Assembly (NCBI GenBank): GCA_029262235.1
Contig: JAJCZU010000004.1
Location: 992,001 to 1,056,000 of the forward strand
Origin: Candidatus Eiseniibacteriota bacterium
GTDB lineage: Bacteria > Orphanbacterota > Orphanbacteria > Orphanbacterales > Orphanbacteraceae
Direction: 5' to 3'
DNA: 64,000 bases
Both the position numbers and the translations under genes were made by a program. Of the stretch, positions 1 through 9,822 are shown piece by piece (position 1 is the stretch's first letter; every line of letters begins with the position of its first letter). The notes below the pieces were generated by a model, which was given only the letters and a program-made list of their open reading frames with translations, did no database searches and had not been told where the DNA came from.

Positions 1-765
1 GTGACGACGATTACGATCCGGCAGTCCGAGCCGTTCTACGATCTTGACGTTCCTGTGGAAATCGAAACGGAGGACGGGGCGCGACAGGAAGGGTTCGTGA
101 TTCTCGTTCGGAAGGAGGGGACGCTCGAATGGCGGAGCGAGAGCCCGGTGCGGCGCGTCACTCTGGACCCGAAGTACGATCTGTTCCGACGCCTGAATGA
201 GAACGAAATACCGCCGAGCGTGTCGACCGTGTTCTCCGGCTCCCGGTTCGGCGTCACGCTCCCCGACACGAGCACGATCTGGCGGGACGCCGTGACGCAG
301 TGGGACCCGAAGGGGCTCGTTGCCGTGCGCGGGCATGACGAAGGATCGGAGATCGGGGCATCTGATGCCGGCGCGCGGAGCGGGGTCACGATCGATCTCT
401 GGGACGGCGCCGAATCGTGGACCGCGGCGCACGGTGGTGTCGGTGAATCCGCCGGCGCGGATGGCGGCGGCACGCCTGCGTCCGACTTTCCGATCGCGCG
501 CAACGATTCCGGCTGGGTCGTGAACGGCGAAGCGATCGGCGACGGCACGCTTTTCTACGTTGCGAAGACGGGAGCACGCAACGCGCGAGGGAACGCTCCC
601 GGACTGCAGGCCGCAATCGTGGCAAAGCCGGGTGACGATGTCGTCGATATCACGCGCCGGATTCCGTACTACGGTTATTACGGGACGATCCTGTTCCGGG
701 ACGGCGAGGTCGTGTTCAAGGGCGAATGGGACGCCACGCCTCCGGAATGGAAGGCGCCTGAATGA
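1..765 (+). CDS. M1-family (aminopeptidase-like) protein, C-terminal part only
   Basis: The reading frame is open from the first base, so this is the 3' end of a gene that starts to the left; the GTG at base 1 need not be a start. The catalytic HExxH domain is not in the window. What remains looks like the C-terminal region of secreted M1-type peptidases: an Ig-like strand segment, then a motif close to VTLDPKYDLFRRLNENEIPP (residues about 54-73), then a last domain with YYGYYGTILF near residues 223-232. I know this arrangement from M1 peptidases of FCB-type bacteria. The middle (about residues 115-165) is a glycine-rich, variable stretch. The stop overlaps the start of the next gene (ATGA), so the two are probably translated together. 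Family assignment rests on the DPxYDxFRRL motif only. Confidence 0.6.
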   Translation: MTTITIRQSEPFYDLDVPVEIETEDGARQEGFVILVRKEGTLEWRSESPVRRVTLDPKYDLFRRLNENEIPPSVSTVFSGSRFGVTLPDTSTIWRDAVTQWDPKGLVAVRGHDEGSEIGASDAGARSGVTIDLWDGAESWTAAHGGVGESAGADGGGTPASDFPIARNDSGWVVNGEAIGDGTLFYVAKTGARNARGNAPGLQAAIVAKPGDDVVDITRRIPYYGYYGTILFRDGEVVFKGEWDATPPEWKAPE

Positions 766-2360
766 TGCCTTTCCACGCCCTGACGAAACGATTTCGCCTG
801 GCGCGCCATTGCAGGGGCGCGCTTTCGCTGATGGCGGGCTGCGTCCTTCTGCTGAGCCTGTCGTTCGGATGCGGCGGCGCGAAGCCCGAACCCACCGGCC
901 TTCGCGTTGCCGTGATCGGGCTCGACGGCGCCACGTTCGACCTGCTCGATCCGTGGTTCGCGGAGGGTCTGCTTCCGAATCTGGCGACGCTCCGCTCGTC
1001 CGCATTCAGCGCCACGCTGGAGTCGGTGATCCCGGCGCTTTCGGCACCGGCATGGACCTCGGCCGTGACCGGGGTCAATCCCGGCAAGCACGGCGTGTTC
1101 GACTTCGAACTGCTGAACAGGGACGAGTTCATCACGGAACCGGCCACCTCGCTCGACCGCGAAGCGAAAGCAGTGTGGGAATACCTCACAGACAGCCACC
1201 GGAGCTCGGTTGTCGTCAGCATTCCTCTGACTTCGCCTCCCGACTCGATCGACGGACTCATGATCTCGGGCTTCCCGCATCTCCGTCCGACCGGGTATAC
1301 GTGGCCGCCGGAACTCGAGAACCAGCTCCGCGCGTACCGGCTCGACAAATACGGCGAGTATCTTCCGCCGGACGGCGAGGACGCGTTCCTCGCGAATCTG
1401 AACGCCACGCGTGAGGCGCGTTATCGTACGGCGATCGAATTCTTCAAGAATGAAGAATGGGAACTGTTCTGGACCGTCTTCATGGGCAGCGACAAGATTC
1501 AGCACTTCTACTGGCAGTTCATGGATCCCGAGGGGCGCGATGTCGATCCGGTGCTGCGGGAGCGCTACCAGCACGCGATACGTGACCATTGGATCCGCGT
1601 CGACGAAATTGTGGGTGAGTTTCTTGCGGCGCGTGACGAGAACACGGTCCTGTTCGTCGTGTCCGATCACGGCTTCGTGCCCGTAACGCGCGAGCTTCCG
1701 CTGCTTCGCTGGATCTGGGACGAAGGATACTGCAGCGCGAATCCGAAGAAATCGCGCGTACTCTACTTTCCGCATCTCGGCGGGCGGCTCACGATCAATA
1801 CGAAGGGCGCGTTCGATGACGGCGTCGTTTCGCCGGGCGAAGAATACAACGCGCTCCGCGATGAACTGCGCGAGAAACTGCTGGCGATCCGCGATCCCGA
1901 CAATGGAAAGCAGGTCGTGAAGAACGTATACTTTCGAGATGAAGTGTATACGGGGCGGTTCGTCGAGAACGCGCCCGACATTCTGATCGAAGGGGAACGC
2001 GGTTATCTGTTCGGGCGGGGCGCTCCGTTTCAGGGGGGACCGCTTTTCAAGACGCCTTCGTTCACGTTTTCGGGGTACCACGATCGCCGCGGCATACTCT
2101 TCGCGACGGGACCCCACGTGAAACCGGGCCGCGCCGAAACGCCGATTTCGCTTCTGGATCTCGCCCCCACGGTGCTGGGTCTTCTGGGCGAAGTGATTCC
2201 ACGCGATTTCGATGGCGCCATGATGAGTGCGCCGTTCACGCCCGACCTCGACTCGATCGCCCCGGCCCGCATCGCGAAGCGCACGATCAAGCGGGACATA
2301 CCGGCTTCGAAACGTCGCGAAGAGAAAGAGGGCCTGAAGGCGCTGCCGTATCTGCGGTAA
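762..2360 (+). CDS. Lipoprotein type I phosphodiesterase / alkaline-phosphatase-superfamily hydrolase
   Basis: A 532-residue alkaline-phosphatase-superfamily enzyme of the nucleotide pyrophosphatase/phosphodiesterase type. A hydrophobic signal ends in lipobox SFGC (Cys37), so it should be a lipoprotein outside the cytoplasm. The metal-binding start VIGLDGATFD (Asp55) and the nucleophile motif APAWTSAVTG (Thr99) followed by NPGKHG are typical. SDHGF (about residue 301) and GYHDRRG (about residue 439) supply further metal ligands. The substrate cannot be told from sequence; relatives act on phosphodiesters or transfer phospho-headgroups. Two ATGs lie at 762 and 765; the first overlaps the stop of the upstream M1-type gene, suggesting translational coupling. 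The next gene converges on it. Confidence 0.8.
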   Translation: MMPFHALTKRFRLARHCRGALSLMAGCVLLLSLSFGCGGAKPEPTGLRVAVIGLDGATFDLLDPWFAEGLLPNLATLRSSAFSATLESVIPALSAPAWTSAVTGVNPGKHGVFDFELLNRDEFITEPATSLDREAKAVWEYLTDSHRSSVVVSIPLTSPPDSIDGLMISGFPHLRPTGYTWPPELENQLRAYRLDKYGEYLPPDGEDAFLANLNATREARYRTAIEFFKNEEWELFWTVFMGSDKIQHFYWQFMDPEGRDVDPVLRERYQHAIRDHWIRVDEIVGEFLAARDENTVLFVVSDHGFVPVTRELPLLRWIWDEGYCSANPKKSRVLYFPHLGGRLTINTKGAFDDGVVSPGEEYNALRDELREKLLAIRDPDNGKQVVKNVYFRDEVYTGRFVENAPDILIEGERGYLFGRGAPFQGGPLFKTPSFTFSGYHDRRGILFATGPHVKPGRAETPISLLDLAPTVLGLLGEVIPRDFDGAMMSAPFTPDLDSIAPARIAKRTIKRDIPASKRREEKEGLKALPYLR

Positions 2361-2381
2361 GTATTCCGGTGAGCGGGCCGG

Positions 2382-3551
2382 TCAGTGTGAGTCGAAGCGG
2401 ATCATTCTGATTCCGAGCAGCGCGAAGAACACCGCGAACCCGGCGAGCAGTCCGATCACCGGAAGCACGCTGACGAGATCGCCGTTGTAGGAAATGATTC
2501 TCTGCATCCCGGACATCGCCCACCCGGTGGGAAGAAGCATCGCGACCTTCTTCATCGTTCCGCTTACGATTTCAATCGGCCACCAGCATCCGCCAAGCGC
2601 CGCCATCGTGAGTGTGATGAGCACCCCCGCCGGCGAAACGACTTCCGCCTTTCCGATCGAAAGCCCGAGGAACACGCCGAGCGATGACACGGCGAGGGCG
2701 AGGGCCGCGAGCACGCCCGCGAGCGCGAACGGCGATCCGCCCCACTCCATGCGAAACAGAATCGTACTGACGATGACGAGGAACGCGATCTGCACGACTG
2801 CGACGAGCAGAAGCCCCGCGACTTTCCCCCAGTAAATTTCGCCGATCGTAATCGGCGCGGAACCGAGGCGGCGGAAATGGCCGCCTTCGACATTCGACGC
2901 CACGAGAGACGCCCCGGACGTGAGCGCGACGATCAGCACGAACATCACGATGTTGCCCGGGACTGAGAACTGGAAGCCGCGCGGCACTTCGCGCAGCGCC
3001 AGCGCGTTCCGGCTCTCGAGCGCGACCTCGTCGGGACGCGCGGCGAGGCTCGCATACGAAGCCGCCAGCGCCTCGTCCGTACCATTCGCGAGCAGGCTCT
3101 CCGGTATCGCGTACGTGTTCAGCAGCACGCGGAGCGCGGCCTGCCTTGCCGTCCATGCGTAATTGTCGAGCATTCGTCTGCTCGCCCCTTCGAGCGCCAC
3201 GACCGGAAGCAACGTTTTGCGGCCCGCGCGTACCGAGTCCGTGAACCCCGCCGGGATCGCGAGCCATGCTTTCCGCTTCGCGAGCAGCGAGTCGCCCTCT
3301 TCGTACAGAGCGACTTCGGTCGTTTCCGTTTCCAGTTGCTCGAGAATCGCGCGTGCGAGAAATCCGTTGTCGCCGGCTACGACCGGGATCGCCGTTTTCG
3401 GCGGCTCGCCTTCGCCGCCCGGTCCCATCAACGTTCCGAACGACGCGATGAAGATGAGCGGCATGACGAAGAGCCACAGGATCGATTGCCTGTCCTTCAG
3501 CGTGAGCACCAGATCAGTCTGCGCGATCGCGAGTATTCTCGGCAGATTCAT
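2382..3551 (-). CDS. ABC-2 type transporter permease (second permease)
   Basis: A 389-residue membrane component of an ABC exporter. It has one N-terminal membrane segment (about residues 20-42), a long extracytoplasmic domain (about 45-210) and a C-terminal block of about five membrane segments, the usual plan of ABC-2/YhgE-like permeases that export drugs or lipids. The start at 3551 is chosen because ATG there overlaps the stop of the upstream permease (ATGA) and because translation further upstream in this frame is an arginine-rich shadow. It is the last gene of a three-gene unit (ATPase, permease, permease). The cargo is unknown. Confidence 0.85.
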   Translation of the reverse strand: MNLPRILAIAQTDLVLTLKDRQSILWLFVMPLIFIASFGTLMGPGGEGEPPKTAIPVVAGDNGFLARAILEQLETETTEVALYEEGDSLLAKRKAWLAIPAGFTDSVRAGRKTLLPVVALEGASRRMLDNYAWTARQAALRVLLNTYAIPESLLANGTDEALAASYASLAARPDEVALESRNALALREVPRGFQFSVPGNIVMFVLIVALTSGASLVASNVEGGHFRRLGSAPITIGEIYWGKVAGLLLVAVVQIAFLVIVSTILFRMEWGGSPFALAGVLAALALAVSSLGVFLGLSIGKAEVVSPAGVLITLTMAALGGCWWPIEIVSGTMKKVAMLLPTGWAMSGMQRIISYNGDLVSVLPVIGLLAGFAVFFALLGIRMIRFDSH

Positions 3552-4804
3552 CGGCGCAGATTCCTCTCGAACAGAAACGTGGAGGCGAAGAAGAGCACCG
3601 TGCCCACGGATGTCAGAATCAGCAGATGCAGGCCGATGTCGGACAGGCCGCCGTCGAACACGGTGATCGTCCGGAATCCTTCGATCGTCCAGTAGTTGAT
3701 CGTCCATTTCGATACGCTCTGCACGGAGTCCGGAAACATCTCCGCAGGGATCATGCTGCCGCCCAGGATCGACATACCGAATATCACGATGGTGCTCAGA
3801 GCGTCCGCCTGACGCTCGGTTCGCGTAACGGCGAATACGAACGCGAGAATGCCCGTGACCGCCACGCCCTGCGCGATGACCAGAAGAATCGCGGCCAGGC
3901 CGTCGTTCCATCGAATGTGAAAGACGAGGGAGCCGATCACGGCGAGCAGAAGATGGCAGACGACGAGCAGCGCGAGGGTCGAGATGAGTTTGGAAAGAAC
4001 GACGGTGCGGATCGGAACCGGAGTCGCGAGAAGTCGCGCCAGATGCCCGTGCTCGCGCTCCCAGAGAAGGTCGCGCAGTGACTGCTGCGCGACGAACAGG
4101 AGCCCCATCGCGATGATGCCGGGAAAGAGATAGGCGAACAGGTTCACGTTTCGTTTCTGTTGCGCCGGATCCTTCGTTTCGTCGATGCGCTCTTCGATCG
4201 ACACGTCGATCGCGGGCGGCAGCAGGAGGCGCTCGCCCCGCTTGATCGCCCGCTGCACGGTCACGGCGATGCTCGACACCGTGGCCTCGCCCGGCCCGTC
4301 GTCATTGTCCATCAGGCTGCTCACGGTTTCGAGCGGCTCGGCCAGTACGCGCGAGGCGCCGGTCAGGATCAACGCCAGAAACCCGGCGAAGGACTCCGCG
4401 ATTTCCGGCAGGATCGACTCGCCGGGATTGCGTACGAGAGTGAGTGTCACGGGTTCGCGCGCGAGATACTTTTCGCTGAAGCCGGCGGGAATCACGATCA
4501 GGGCCGACGCGTCCCCTTCGCCGACGATCGCCTCGCCGGCGCCGGAATCGACCAGGGCGACGTCGAAAAACCGGGCAGCCTGTTCGTTTCGAAACGCGGT
4601 GGAAAGAAGCTCGCTCAGGAAGCCGCCGTCCCGGTTTTCAACGAGCAGTTTGATCGTGGGAAGAACATCGTCGTCGTTCGCGTTGAACGTGCCGCCGATC
4701 ACGGCAACGAGGACGAGAGGAAACGCCAGTGTCAGCAGGACGCCGGCCGGCGCGCGGACACGACGGGCCAGGTCTTTGCGGATCAGCGCGAGCAATGCTC
4801 TCAT
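3548..4804 (-). CDS. ABC-2 type transporter permease (first permease)
   Basis: A 418-residue ABC-2 permease. An N-terminal membrane helix (about residues 18-40) is followed by an extracytoplasmic domain to about residue 215 and then six hydrophobic segments. The segment around LLWEREHGHLARLLATP (about 248-264) matches the conserved cytoplasmic loop of ABC-2 permeases that contacts the ATPase. The gene overlaps its neighbours by 4 bases on both sides (ATGA), consistent with one mRNA and a complex of the two permeases with one ATPase. It probably forms a heterodimer with the next permease, since the two are alike in plan but differ in sequence. The substrate is unknown. Confidence 0.87.
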   Translation of the reverse strand: MRALLALIRKDLARRVRAPAGVLLTLAFPLVLVAVIGGTFNANDDDVLPTIKLLVENRDGGFLSELLSTAFRNEQAARFFDVALVDSGAGEAIVGEGDASALIVIPAGFSEKYLAREPVTLTLVRNPGESILPEIAESFAGFLALILTGASRVLAEPLETVSSLMDNDDGPGEATVSSIAVTVQRAIKRGERLLLPPAIDVSIEERIDETKDPAQQKRNVNLFAYLFPGIIAMGLLFVAQQSLRDLLWEREHGHLARLLATPVPIRTVVLSKLISTLALLVVCHLLLAVIGSLVFHIRWNDGLAAILLVIAQGVAVTGILAFVFAVTRTERQADALSTIVIFGMSILGGSMIPAEMFPDSVQSVSKWTINYWTIEGFRTITVFDGGLSDIGLHLLILTSVGTVLFFASTFLFERNLRR

Positions 4805-5730
4805 TCGCGAAGTTCTCTCCCTGTCAGCTTCAGGAACAGAGACTGGAGCGAGGGTTTGCGAATCGCGACCTCTTCGACTTCCGGCATGCCCCCGAAGAGC
4901 CTGTGGAGAACGGAAAAGACTTCCGAACCATGCCGTGTGGTCGACAGAAGCGCCTTGCCGTCATCGATCGCGAGAAGCGAGATGTCGCGCTCGCTCGCCA
5001 GCGCGCTCCGGATCGCGTCAGGCGTGAACGTGCCGGAAAGCGAAACGATGTCCCCTTCGCCGAGTTCGAGAAGCAGATCGCGAAGCGTGCCGTTCACGAG
5101 TATCTTTCCGTGGTCGATGATCGCCACGCGGTCGCAGAGCTCTTCCACTTCTTCCAGATAGTGCGACGTGTACACGACGGCCGTACCGCCCGCCGCGACC
5201 TCTTTCACCATGTCGAGAATCGCGATGCGCCCCTGCGGGTCGATGCCGGCTGTCACTTCGTCGAGCAGAAGAAGACGGGGCGAGTGAATGAGTCCGGTGA
5301 GAAGATGCAGGCGGCGCTTCATGCCGCCGGAGTACGTCTTGACCGCGCTCTTCGCCTTTTCGCGAAGGCCGGCGCGTTCCAGGAGCGTTTCGATTCTGTC
5401 GTCGAGAGCGGAACCCCTGAGGCCGTAGATGCGGCCCCAGAAGCGCAGGTTCTCCCGGGCGCTCAGCTCTTCGTACAGCGAGATGTCCTGCGGCACGACG
5501 CCGAGCAGCTTTTTCGCGTCGCGCGGCCGGTCGATTACGGAGATCCCGTCGATCGTGATCGAGCCCGCGTCGGGAAGCAGAAGGCCCGAAACCATCGAAA
5601 GCGTGGTCGTTTTGCCCGCGCCGTTCGGCCCCAGGAGGCCGAAGATCTCTCCGCCGCGCGCCTCGAGATCGATGCCGTCGACGGCGCGCAGATCCCCGAA
5701 TCGCTTCTCGATACCCTGAATTGTGAGCAT
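4801..5730 (-). CDS. ABC transporter ATP-binding protein (ABC-2 exporter)
   Basis: A 309-residue ATPase that powers the two permeases encoded directly downstream. Walker A GPNGAGKT (residues 34-41), Q-loop VPQD, signature YSGGMKRRL (about 132-140) and Walker B LLLLDEVTAGIDP (about 151-163) are all intact, followed by the H-loop SHYLEE. The C-terminal 80 residues are the extension seen in CcmA/DrrA-type exporter ATPases. A -10-like TACAAT (5742 to 5737 on the minus strand) lies only 6 bases before the ATG with no Shine-Dalgarno, so the mRNA is probably leaderless. It is divergent from the nuclease gene starting at 5826. Confidence 0.93.
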   Translation of the reverse strand: MLTIQGIEKRFGDLRAVDGIDLEARGGEIFGLLGPNGAGKTTTLSMVSGLLLPDAGSITIDGISVIDRPRDAKKLLGVVPQDISLYEELSARENLRFWGRIYGLRGSALDDRIETLLERAGLREKAKSAVKTYSGGMKRRLHLLTGLIHSPRLLLLDEVTAGIDPQGRIAILDMVKEVAAGGTAVVYTSHYLEEVEELCDRVAIIDHGKILVNGTLRDLLLELGEGDIVSLSGTFTPDAIRSALASERDISLLAIDDGKALLSTTRHGSEVFSVLHRLFGGMPEVEEVAIRKPSLQSLFLKLTGRELRE

Positions 5731-5790
5731 GGCCGCATTGTAGCGGATGGGGAACGGGGGGGCGAACGGAAATGGCCCCGCGTGCGTGTC

Positions 5791-5819
5791 TGGACAGGTT
5801 CGCGCAGGACCGCTATCTT
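5791..5819 (+). promoter_or_regulatory. Sigma-70-type promoter for the YhaO-like gene, probably leaderless
   Basis: TGGACA (5791-5796) and TATCTT (5814-5819) are separated by 17 bases. The ATG at 5826 begins 6 bases after the -10, about where transcription should start, and no ribosome-binding site precedes it. The spacing is ideal although both hexamers deviate from consensus. Confidence 0.5.
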
Positions 5820-5825
5820 GCAGTT

Positions 5826-7052
5826 ATGAGAGCGTTCCGTTTCCTTCATATGGCCGACGTTCATTTCGACCGGTCCTTCGCTACGAAACGGGAGAAGGTC
5901 CGCGCCGCGTTGCGTGATGCGATGGAGGCGTCTTTCTCCACGGCCGTCGATCTGGCGCTCTCGGAATCCGTCGACGCGTTTCTGATCGCCGGCGACCTCT
6001 TCGACCACTCCGAATGCTCCTATCGTACGGAACGGTTTCTCCGCACACAGATCGCGCGTCTCGAGGAATCAGGGATCGCGTTTCTCTACGCAACGGGTAA
6101 TCATGATCCCGGCCCCGCGACGCGGCGGATCTCCTGGCCCGACGGCGCCGTGCTCTTCGACCGGGGCACGCCGCGGCGCGTCGCGATCGAGCGCGAAGGG
6201 CGCGCTGTCGGCCATGTCACGGCGGCGGGGCACGCGCGCAGCACGACGGGCGAAAACCTCGCTGCCACGTTTCCGTCCGCGCCGCGCGATCAAAAAGCGC
6301 CCGAAGTCGCCATGCTGCACGCCACGGTGTCCGGCAGCCTCGGCTATGCGGGGCACGGGAAGCATGCTCCTTGCTCGCAGGGCGACCTGATCGAGAAGGG
6401 CTACGGTTACTGGGCGCTCGGGCACATTCACCTGCGTCAGTCGGTCGTGGAAGACGCCGCTGCCCACTACCCCGGTGGTCCGCTCGGACTCAGCAGGCGT
6501 GAAACGGGAGAGAAGGGCGTGCTGATCGTGTCTCTCGAGCCGGGCGCGCCCGCCGAGGTCGCGTTTCATGCCACCGCGCCGCTTCGCTGGGAGTCGATCA
6601 CGGCGGACCTGAGCGACGTGACCGAATGGGACGGCGTGCAGCGCGCGATCCGGCGCGCGATCGACACGACGCTCGACGTACCCGCGAATGAAACGCTGCT
6701 CACGATCTGGCTGGAAGGGGCGACCCGGCTCGCCACGGAAATCCGTCATCCCGAAAACACCGATTCGCTGACCGACGAAATCCTTTACGGCGCGGGTTTG
6801 CGCGACCTCTTTCTCGAAACACGCCGCCTGCGCCGCCCGGTGGAGCGGGAACGGTTCCTCGTCGAGCCGATCCATTCGATGTGCGAACTCGTGCGCGCGC
6901 TTCGAAGCGGCGACGAGAGTATCGACTCGATCACACCGCCGAAGTTCGCGGGCGAGCCGCTTGACCCGGCAGGCAAACGCGAGTACCTGCTGGCGCTTCT
7001 CGAAGGGGCGGAGGACGAGCTCGTCGATCGCATGTGGAAGGAGCGGTCATGA
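5826..7052 (+). CDS. yhaO: Metallophosphoesterase, YhaO/SbcD-like DNA exonuclease
   Basis: A 408-residue calcineurin-like phosphoesterase resembling YhaO and the SbcD/Mre11 nuclease subunit. It carries the metal-binding series DVHFD (residues 11-15), GDLFDH (about 56-61), GNHD (about 91-94) and GHIH (about 199-202). The C-terminal half is the capping/partner-binding region. I start it at ATG 5826, where the conserved FLHMADVHFD begins close to the N-terminus; an upstream in-frame codon would add 18 unconserved residues across the promoter. Its stop overlaps the start of the large coiled-coil ATPase downstream (ATGA), as expected for a nuclease-ATPase pair. A role in processing DNA ends or hairpins is inferred from SbcCD. 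Confidence 0.88.
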   Translation: MRAFRFLHMADVHFDRSFATKREKVRAALRDAMEASFSTAVDLALSESVDAFLIAGDLFDHSECSYRTERFLRTQIARLEESGIAFLYATGNHDPGPATRRISWPDGAVLFDRGTPRRVAIEREGRAVGHVTAAGHARSTTGENLAATFPSAPRDQKAPEVAMLHATVSGSLGYAGHGKHAPCSQGDLIEKGYGYWALGHIHLRQSVVEDAAAHYPGGPLGLSRRETGEKGVLIVSLEPGAPAEVAFHATAPLRWESITADLSDVTEWDGVQRAIRRAIDTTLDVPANETLLTIWLEGATRLATEIRHPENTDSLTDEILYGAGLRDLFLETRRLRRPVERERFLVEPIHSMCELVRALRSGDESIDSITPPKFAGEPLDPAGKREYLLALLEGAEDELVDRMWKERS

Positions 7053-9814
7053 GATTCCGCGCCGCCCGCATCGACGGCTACGGTTCGCTCACGCAGCGGA
7101 TCTTTCGCGACCTCGACCATCCGATCGTCGTCGTGTACGGGCCGAACGAGGCCGGCAAGACCACGTTCTACAACTATCTCACGACGATGCTGTTCGGCTT
7201 TCATCCTGCGAATCTCGAAGGAAACCCCTACGCGCCCTGGAGCGGCGTTGAAATGGGGGGCGAGGCGGAAATCGTGCTCGGCAAGCGCGAGCGCTGGACC
7301 GTGAAGCGCGCGATGCGGGCGAGCATTACGGGGCGCGTGGTCCGCAACAAAGAGAGCACGAACATTCAGAATCAGCCTCTCCCGTGCCTCGGCATGATCA
7401 CGCGTGCGCTGTTTCAGGCGGTGTACGCGATGAACCGCCACGACCTCGTTTTTCTCGACGAGAAATCATGGGCGGAAGTGAAGGATCGTCTGCTCGGAAC
7501 GGCCGGGATCCCGCAGGTGCAGTCGGCGCGTCTTGTCGCGGAGGCCCTCGAGAAGGAGGCGGACCAGCTGTGGCGCCCGGACCGTCGCGGCAAGAGCCGT
7601 TCGCGCAAGTTGAAAGAAGCGATGCGCGCGCTCAGCGAGGCGGAGCAGAAGGCGCGCGAACGGGATCGCGCGACGCGCACGATCGAGTCCGAACTCGAAC
7701 AGGCCGATCACGACCTCGCGGGCTGCGAAGAGAAACGTGCCGTGCTCGCCGCGCGGATCCGGCGCGCCCGCCGGTTGCTCCCCGCCGCGCGCCGGCTCAT
7801 GCTTCTCTTTGAAATGAACGCGAACGCCGAAATCGCGCGCGCCTGCGCCCACCTCCCGACGGACCCGATGGCGCGCCGGGAAGCGTGGCTGCAGCGCGAG
7901 CGCGAACTTCAGGAGCGGGCCGACCGGCTGGCGCGCGAACGGGAAGAGTGCCGCCGCGCGCAGGACGCGTTCACGGATGCGGACCGCGCGCTTCTCGCCG
8001 CGTCGGAAGAGACGCGGCGTCTCCGCGAGAACCGTGCCGGGCGCACCGCCCGCGTGCACACCCTCGAGTCGAGGCGGGAAGATCTTGCCGGCGCCGAGGC
8101 GATTCTGAGCGACCGGGCCAACGGCCTGTTCGTCGGGGTGATCGAGTGCCCGGCGGCCGCCGCGCTACCCCGGGAAGAGCTGTCGCGCAGGATCAGCGCC
8201 TATCGGGAGGCGCGCGACGAGCGAATCATTCGCGAACGTACCGAGACGATCGACCCCCTTACGGAAGACGGCACGGCAGGCGGCGGGCTCGAGGGCGGCG
8301 AACCGGCGGATGCCGGATCGGCCAGGTTCCGGATACCATTTCTGTCCGGTAGTCCCTGGCTGTTTGCGGCGGCCGGCGTTCTCCTGTTCGCACTGTACTT
8401 CTTCGTGCGCGCCCATCCCGCTTCGTTCCTTGTTCTCTTCGCCGCTGCTCTTGCCACCCTGGCGGGGGTGCAATCGTACTTCTCCGGACGGGGAAAGGAC
8501 GCGCATCGTGCGGCGGCCGAGCGGCGCAGGAAACGGGCGGCGGATCGCATCGAGTCCGCGCGCGGCAGTGAGCGCGAGGCACGCGACAATGTCGCGGCGC
8601 TGCTCGATCCCCTGCCCCTTGCGGAGCATCGCGCGCAGCTCATGGACGAAGACCTGCGACGCGATCTGACCGAATACAACGATCAGCTGAGCAAAGTCGA
8701 GCGTCTGCGCGGCACGATCGGCGAGTTGCATGCGGAAATCGTGCGCTATGACGAGGAGGCGGCTTCATTGATCGCGGCGCTCGCGATCGAAGACGTGCGG
8801 GGCGACTGGATCGCGGCGCTCGACCGCAATCTGGACGAAGCGCGGGCGCGCCGGACCGAAGCGGGAAAGGCGGAGCACCGCCTGCAGGAGATCGCGGCGG
8901 ACGAGGCATCCGTGAAAGAGGAACGGGTACGGCTGACGGGTGAGCGCGAAACGCTCGAAGAAGAGCTGGCGAAGCTGGGTCCCGATCCCGAACGGGGCGC
9001 CCGCGCACTGCAGGAATCGCGTCGCGCGGCCGACTCGGCCGAGGCCCTGCGCGTCGAACTTCGCAAGGAGTCAGGGAGCCTTTCGCAACTCCGCGAGGAA
9101 GTCGCGGCGTTTCTCGAAGAGGAGACGGGGGCCGACGACAATCTGCTTGCGCGGTGGGAATCGGAAGAGAAAGCGCTTCACGAACAGATCAATCAGTTTC
9201 ATTCCACGGCCGCTTCGCTTCGTTCCGACCTCAAACACAGGCTCGAAGAGCGGACCGCAGCGGATTTGGCCGGCGAGAAGGCCGCGCTCGAAGAGGAGTT
9301 GCAGGAAGCGCGCCGCGAACGCGACCGAAAAGCGCTCCTTGCGCGCATCGTGCGTGAGGGGGAGGCCCGTTATCGCCGGGAACACGAGCCGGACATCTAC
9401 AAGCGTGCGGGCGAGCATCTTTCGGTGATCACGAACGGGCGCTATGACCGCTTTTCGGTCGAAGAGGGGAAGTCGCCGCGTCCGATGCTCCATTCGCGCG
9501 AAGCGGGGGAGGCGCGTGCGGCTGCCGAGCCGTTCAGCCAGGGCACTCTCGATCAGCTCTACTGGTCGCTCCGCATGGCGCTCGTGGACCATCTCGAGGC
9601 GGGCGGAGAACCGCTGCCGCTCTTCCTGGACGAAGTGTTCGCGCACTGGGACGCCGAGCGGATGGACCGGGGGATCGCGCTCCTTCGTTCGCTCGCCGCG
9701 CATCGCCAGATCTTTTTCTTTACGTGTCATGAATCTGTCGCGAAACGGTTTCGTGATGAAGGCGCGGGCCTGATCGACCTCGAAGACAGCGGGTCGAAGA
9801 TGGCGCTCTTTTAG
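7049..9814 (+). CDS. yhaN: YhaN-like coiled-coil AAA ATPase (SbcC/Rad50-like)
   Basis: A 921-residue SMC/Rad50-like ATPase, partner of the YhaO-like nuclease with which it overlaps by 4 bases. It has an N-terminal Walker A GPNEAGKT (residues 31-38), long charged coiled coils on each side of a central hydrophobic pair of membrane-like segments (about 436-480), and a C-terminal Walker B region [11 protein letters not shown] (about 858-868). The central membrane segments distinguish YhaN from cytosolic SbcC and suggest attachment to the inner membrane. The start at 7049 is set by the ATGA overlap. The next gene begins 8 bases after its stop. Confidence 0.87.
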   Translation: MRFRAARIDGYGSLTQRIFRDLDHPIVVVYGPNEAGKTTFYNYLTTMLFGFHPANLEGNPYAPWSGVEMGGEAEIVLGKRERWTVKRAMRASITGRVVRNKESTNIQNQPLPCLGMITRALFQAVYAMNRHDLVFLDEKSWAEVKDRLLGTAGIPQVQSARLVAEALEKEADQLWRPDRRGKSRSRKLKEAMRALSEAEQKARERDRATRTIESELEQADHDLAGCEEKRAVLAARIRRARRLLPAARRLMLLFEMNANAEIARACAHLPTDPMARREAWLQRERELQERADRLAREREECRRAQDAFTDADRALLAASEETRRLRENRAGRTARVHTLESRREDLAGAEAILSDRANGLFVGVIECPAAAALPREELSRRISAYREARDERIIRERTETIDPLTEDGTAGGGLEGGEPADAGSARFRIPFLSGSPWLFAAAGVLLFALYFFVRAHPASFLVLFAAALATLAGVQSYFSGRGKDAHRAAAERRRKRAADRIESARGSEREARDNVAALLDPLPLAEHRAQLMDEDLRRDLTEYNDQLSKVERLRGTIGELHAEIVRYDEEAASLIAALAIEDVRGDWIAALDRNLDEARARRTEAGKAEHRLQEIAADEASVKEERVRLTGERETLEEELAKLGPDPERGARALQESRRAADSAEALRVELRKESGSLSQLREEVAAFLEEETGADDNLLARWESEEKALHEQINQFHSTAASLRSDLKHRLEERTAADLAGEKAALEEELQEARRERDRKALLARIVREGEARYRREHEPDIYKRAGEHLSVITNGRYDRFSVEEGKSPRPMLHSREAGEARAAAEPFSQGTLDQLYWSLRMALVDHLEAGGEPLPLFLDEVFAHWDAERMDRGIALLRSLAAHRQIFFFTCHESVAKRFRDEGAGLIDLEDSGSKMALF

Positions 9815-9822
9815 GAGTGGCG

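Noticed and set aside
678-2117. A 479-codon minus-strand frame opposite the phosphodiesterase gene
   Set aside because: Arg-rich shadow; the + strand product has a complete set of alkaline-phosphatase motifs and a lipobox.
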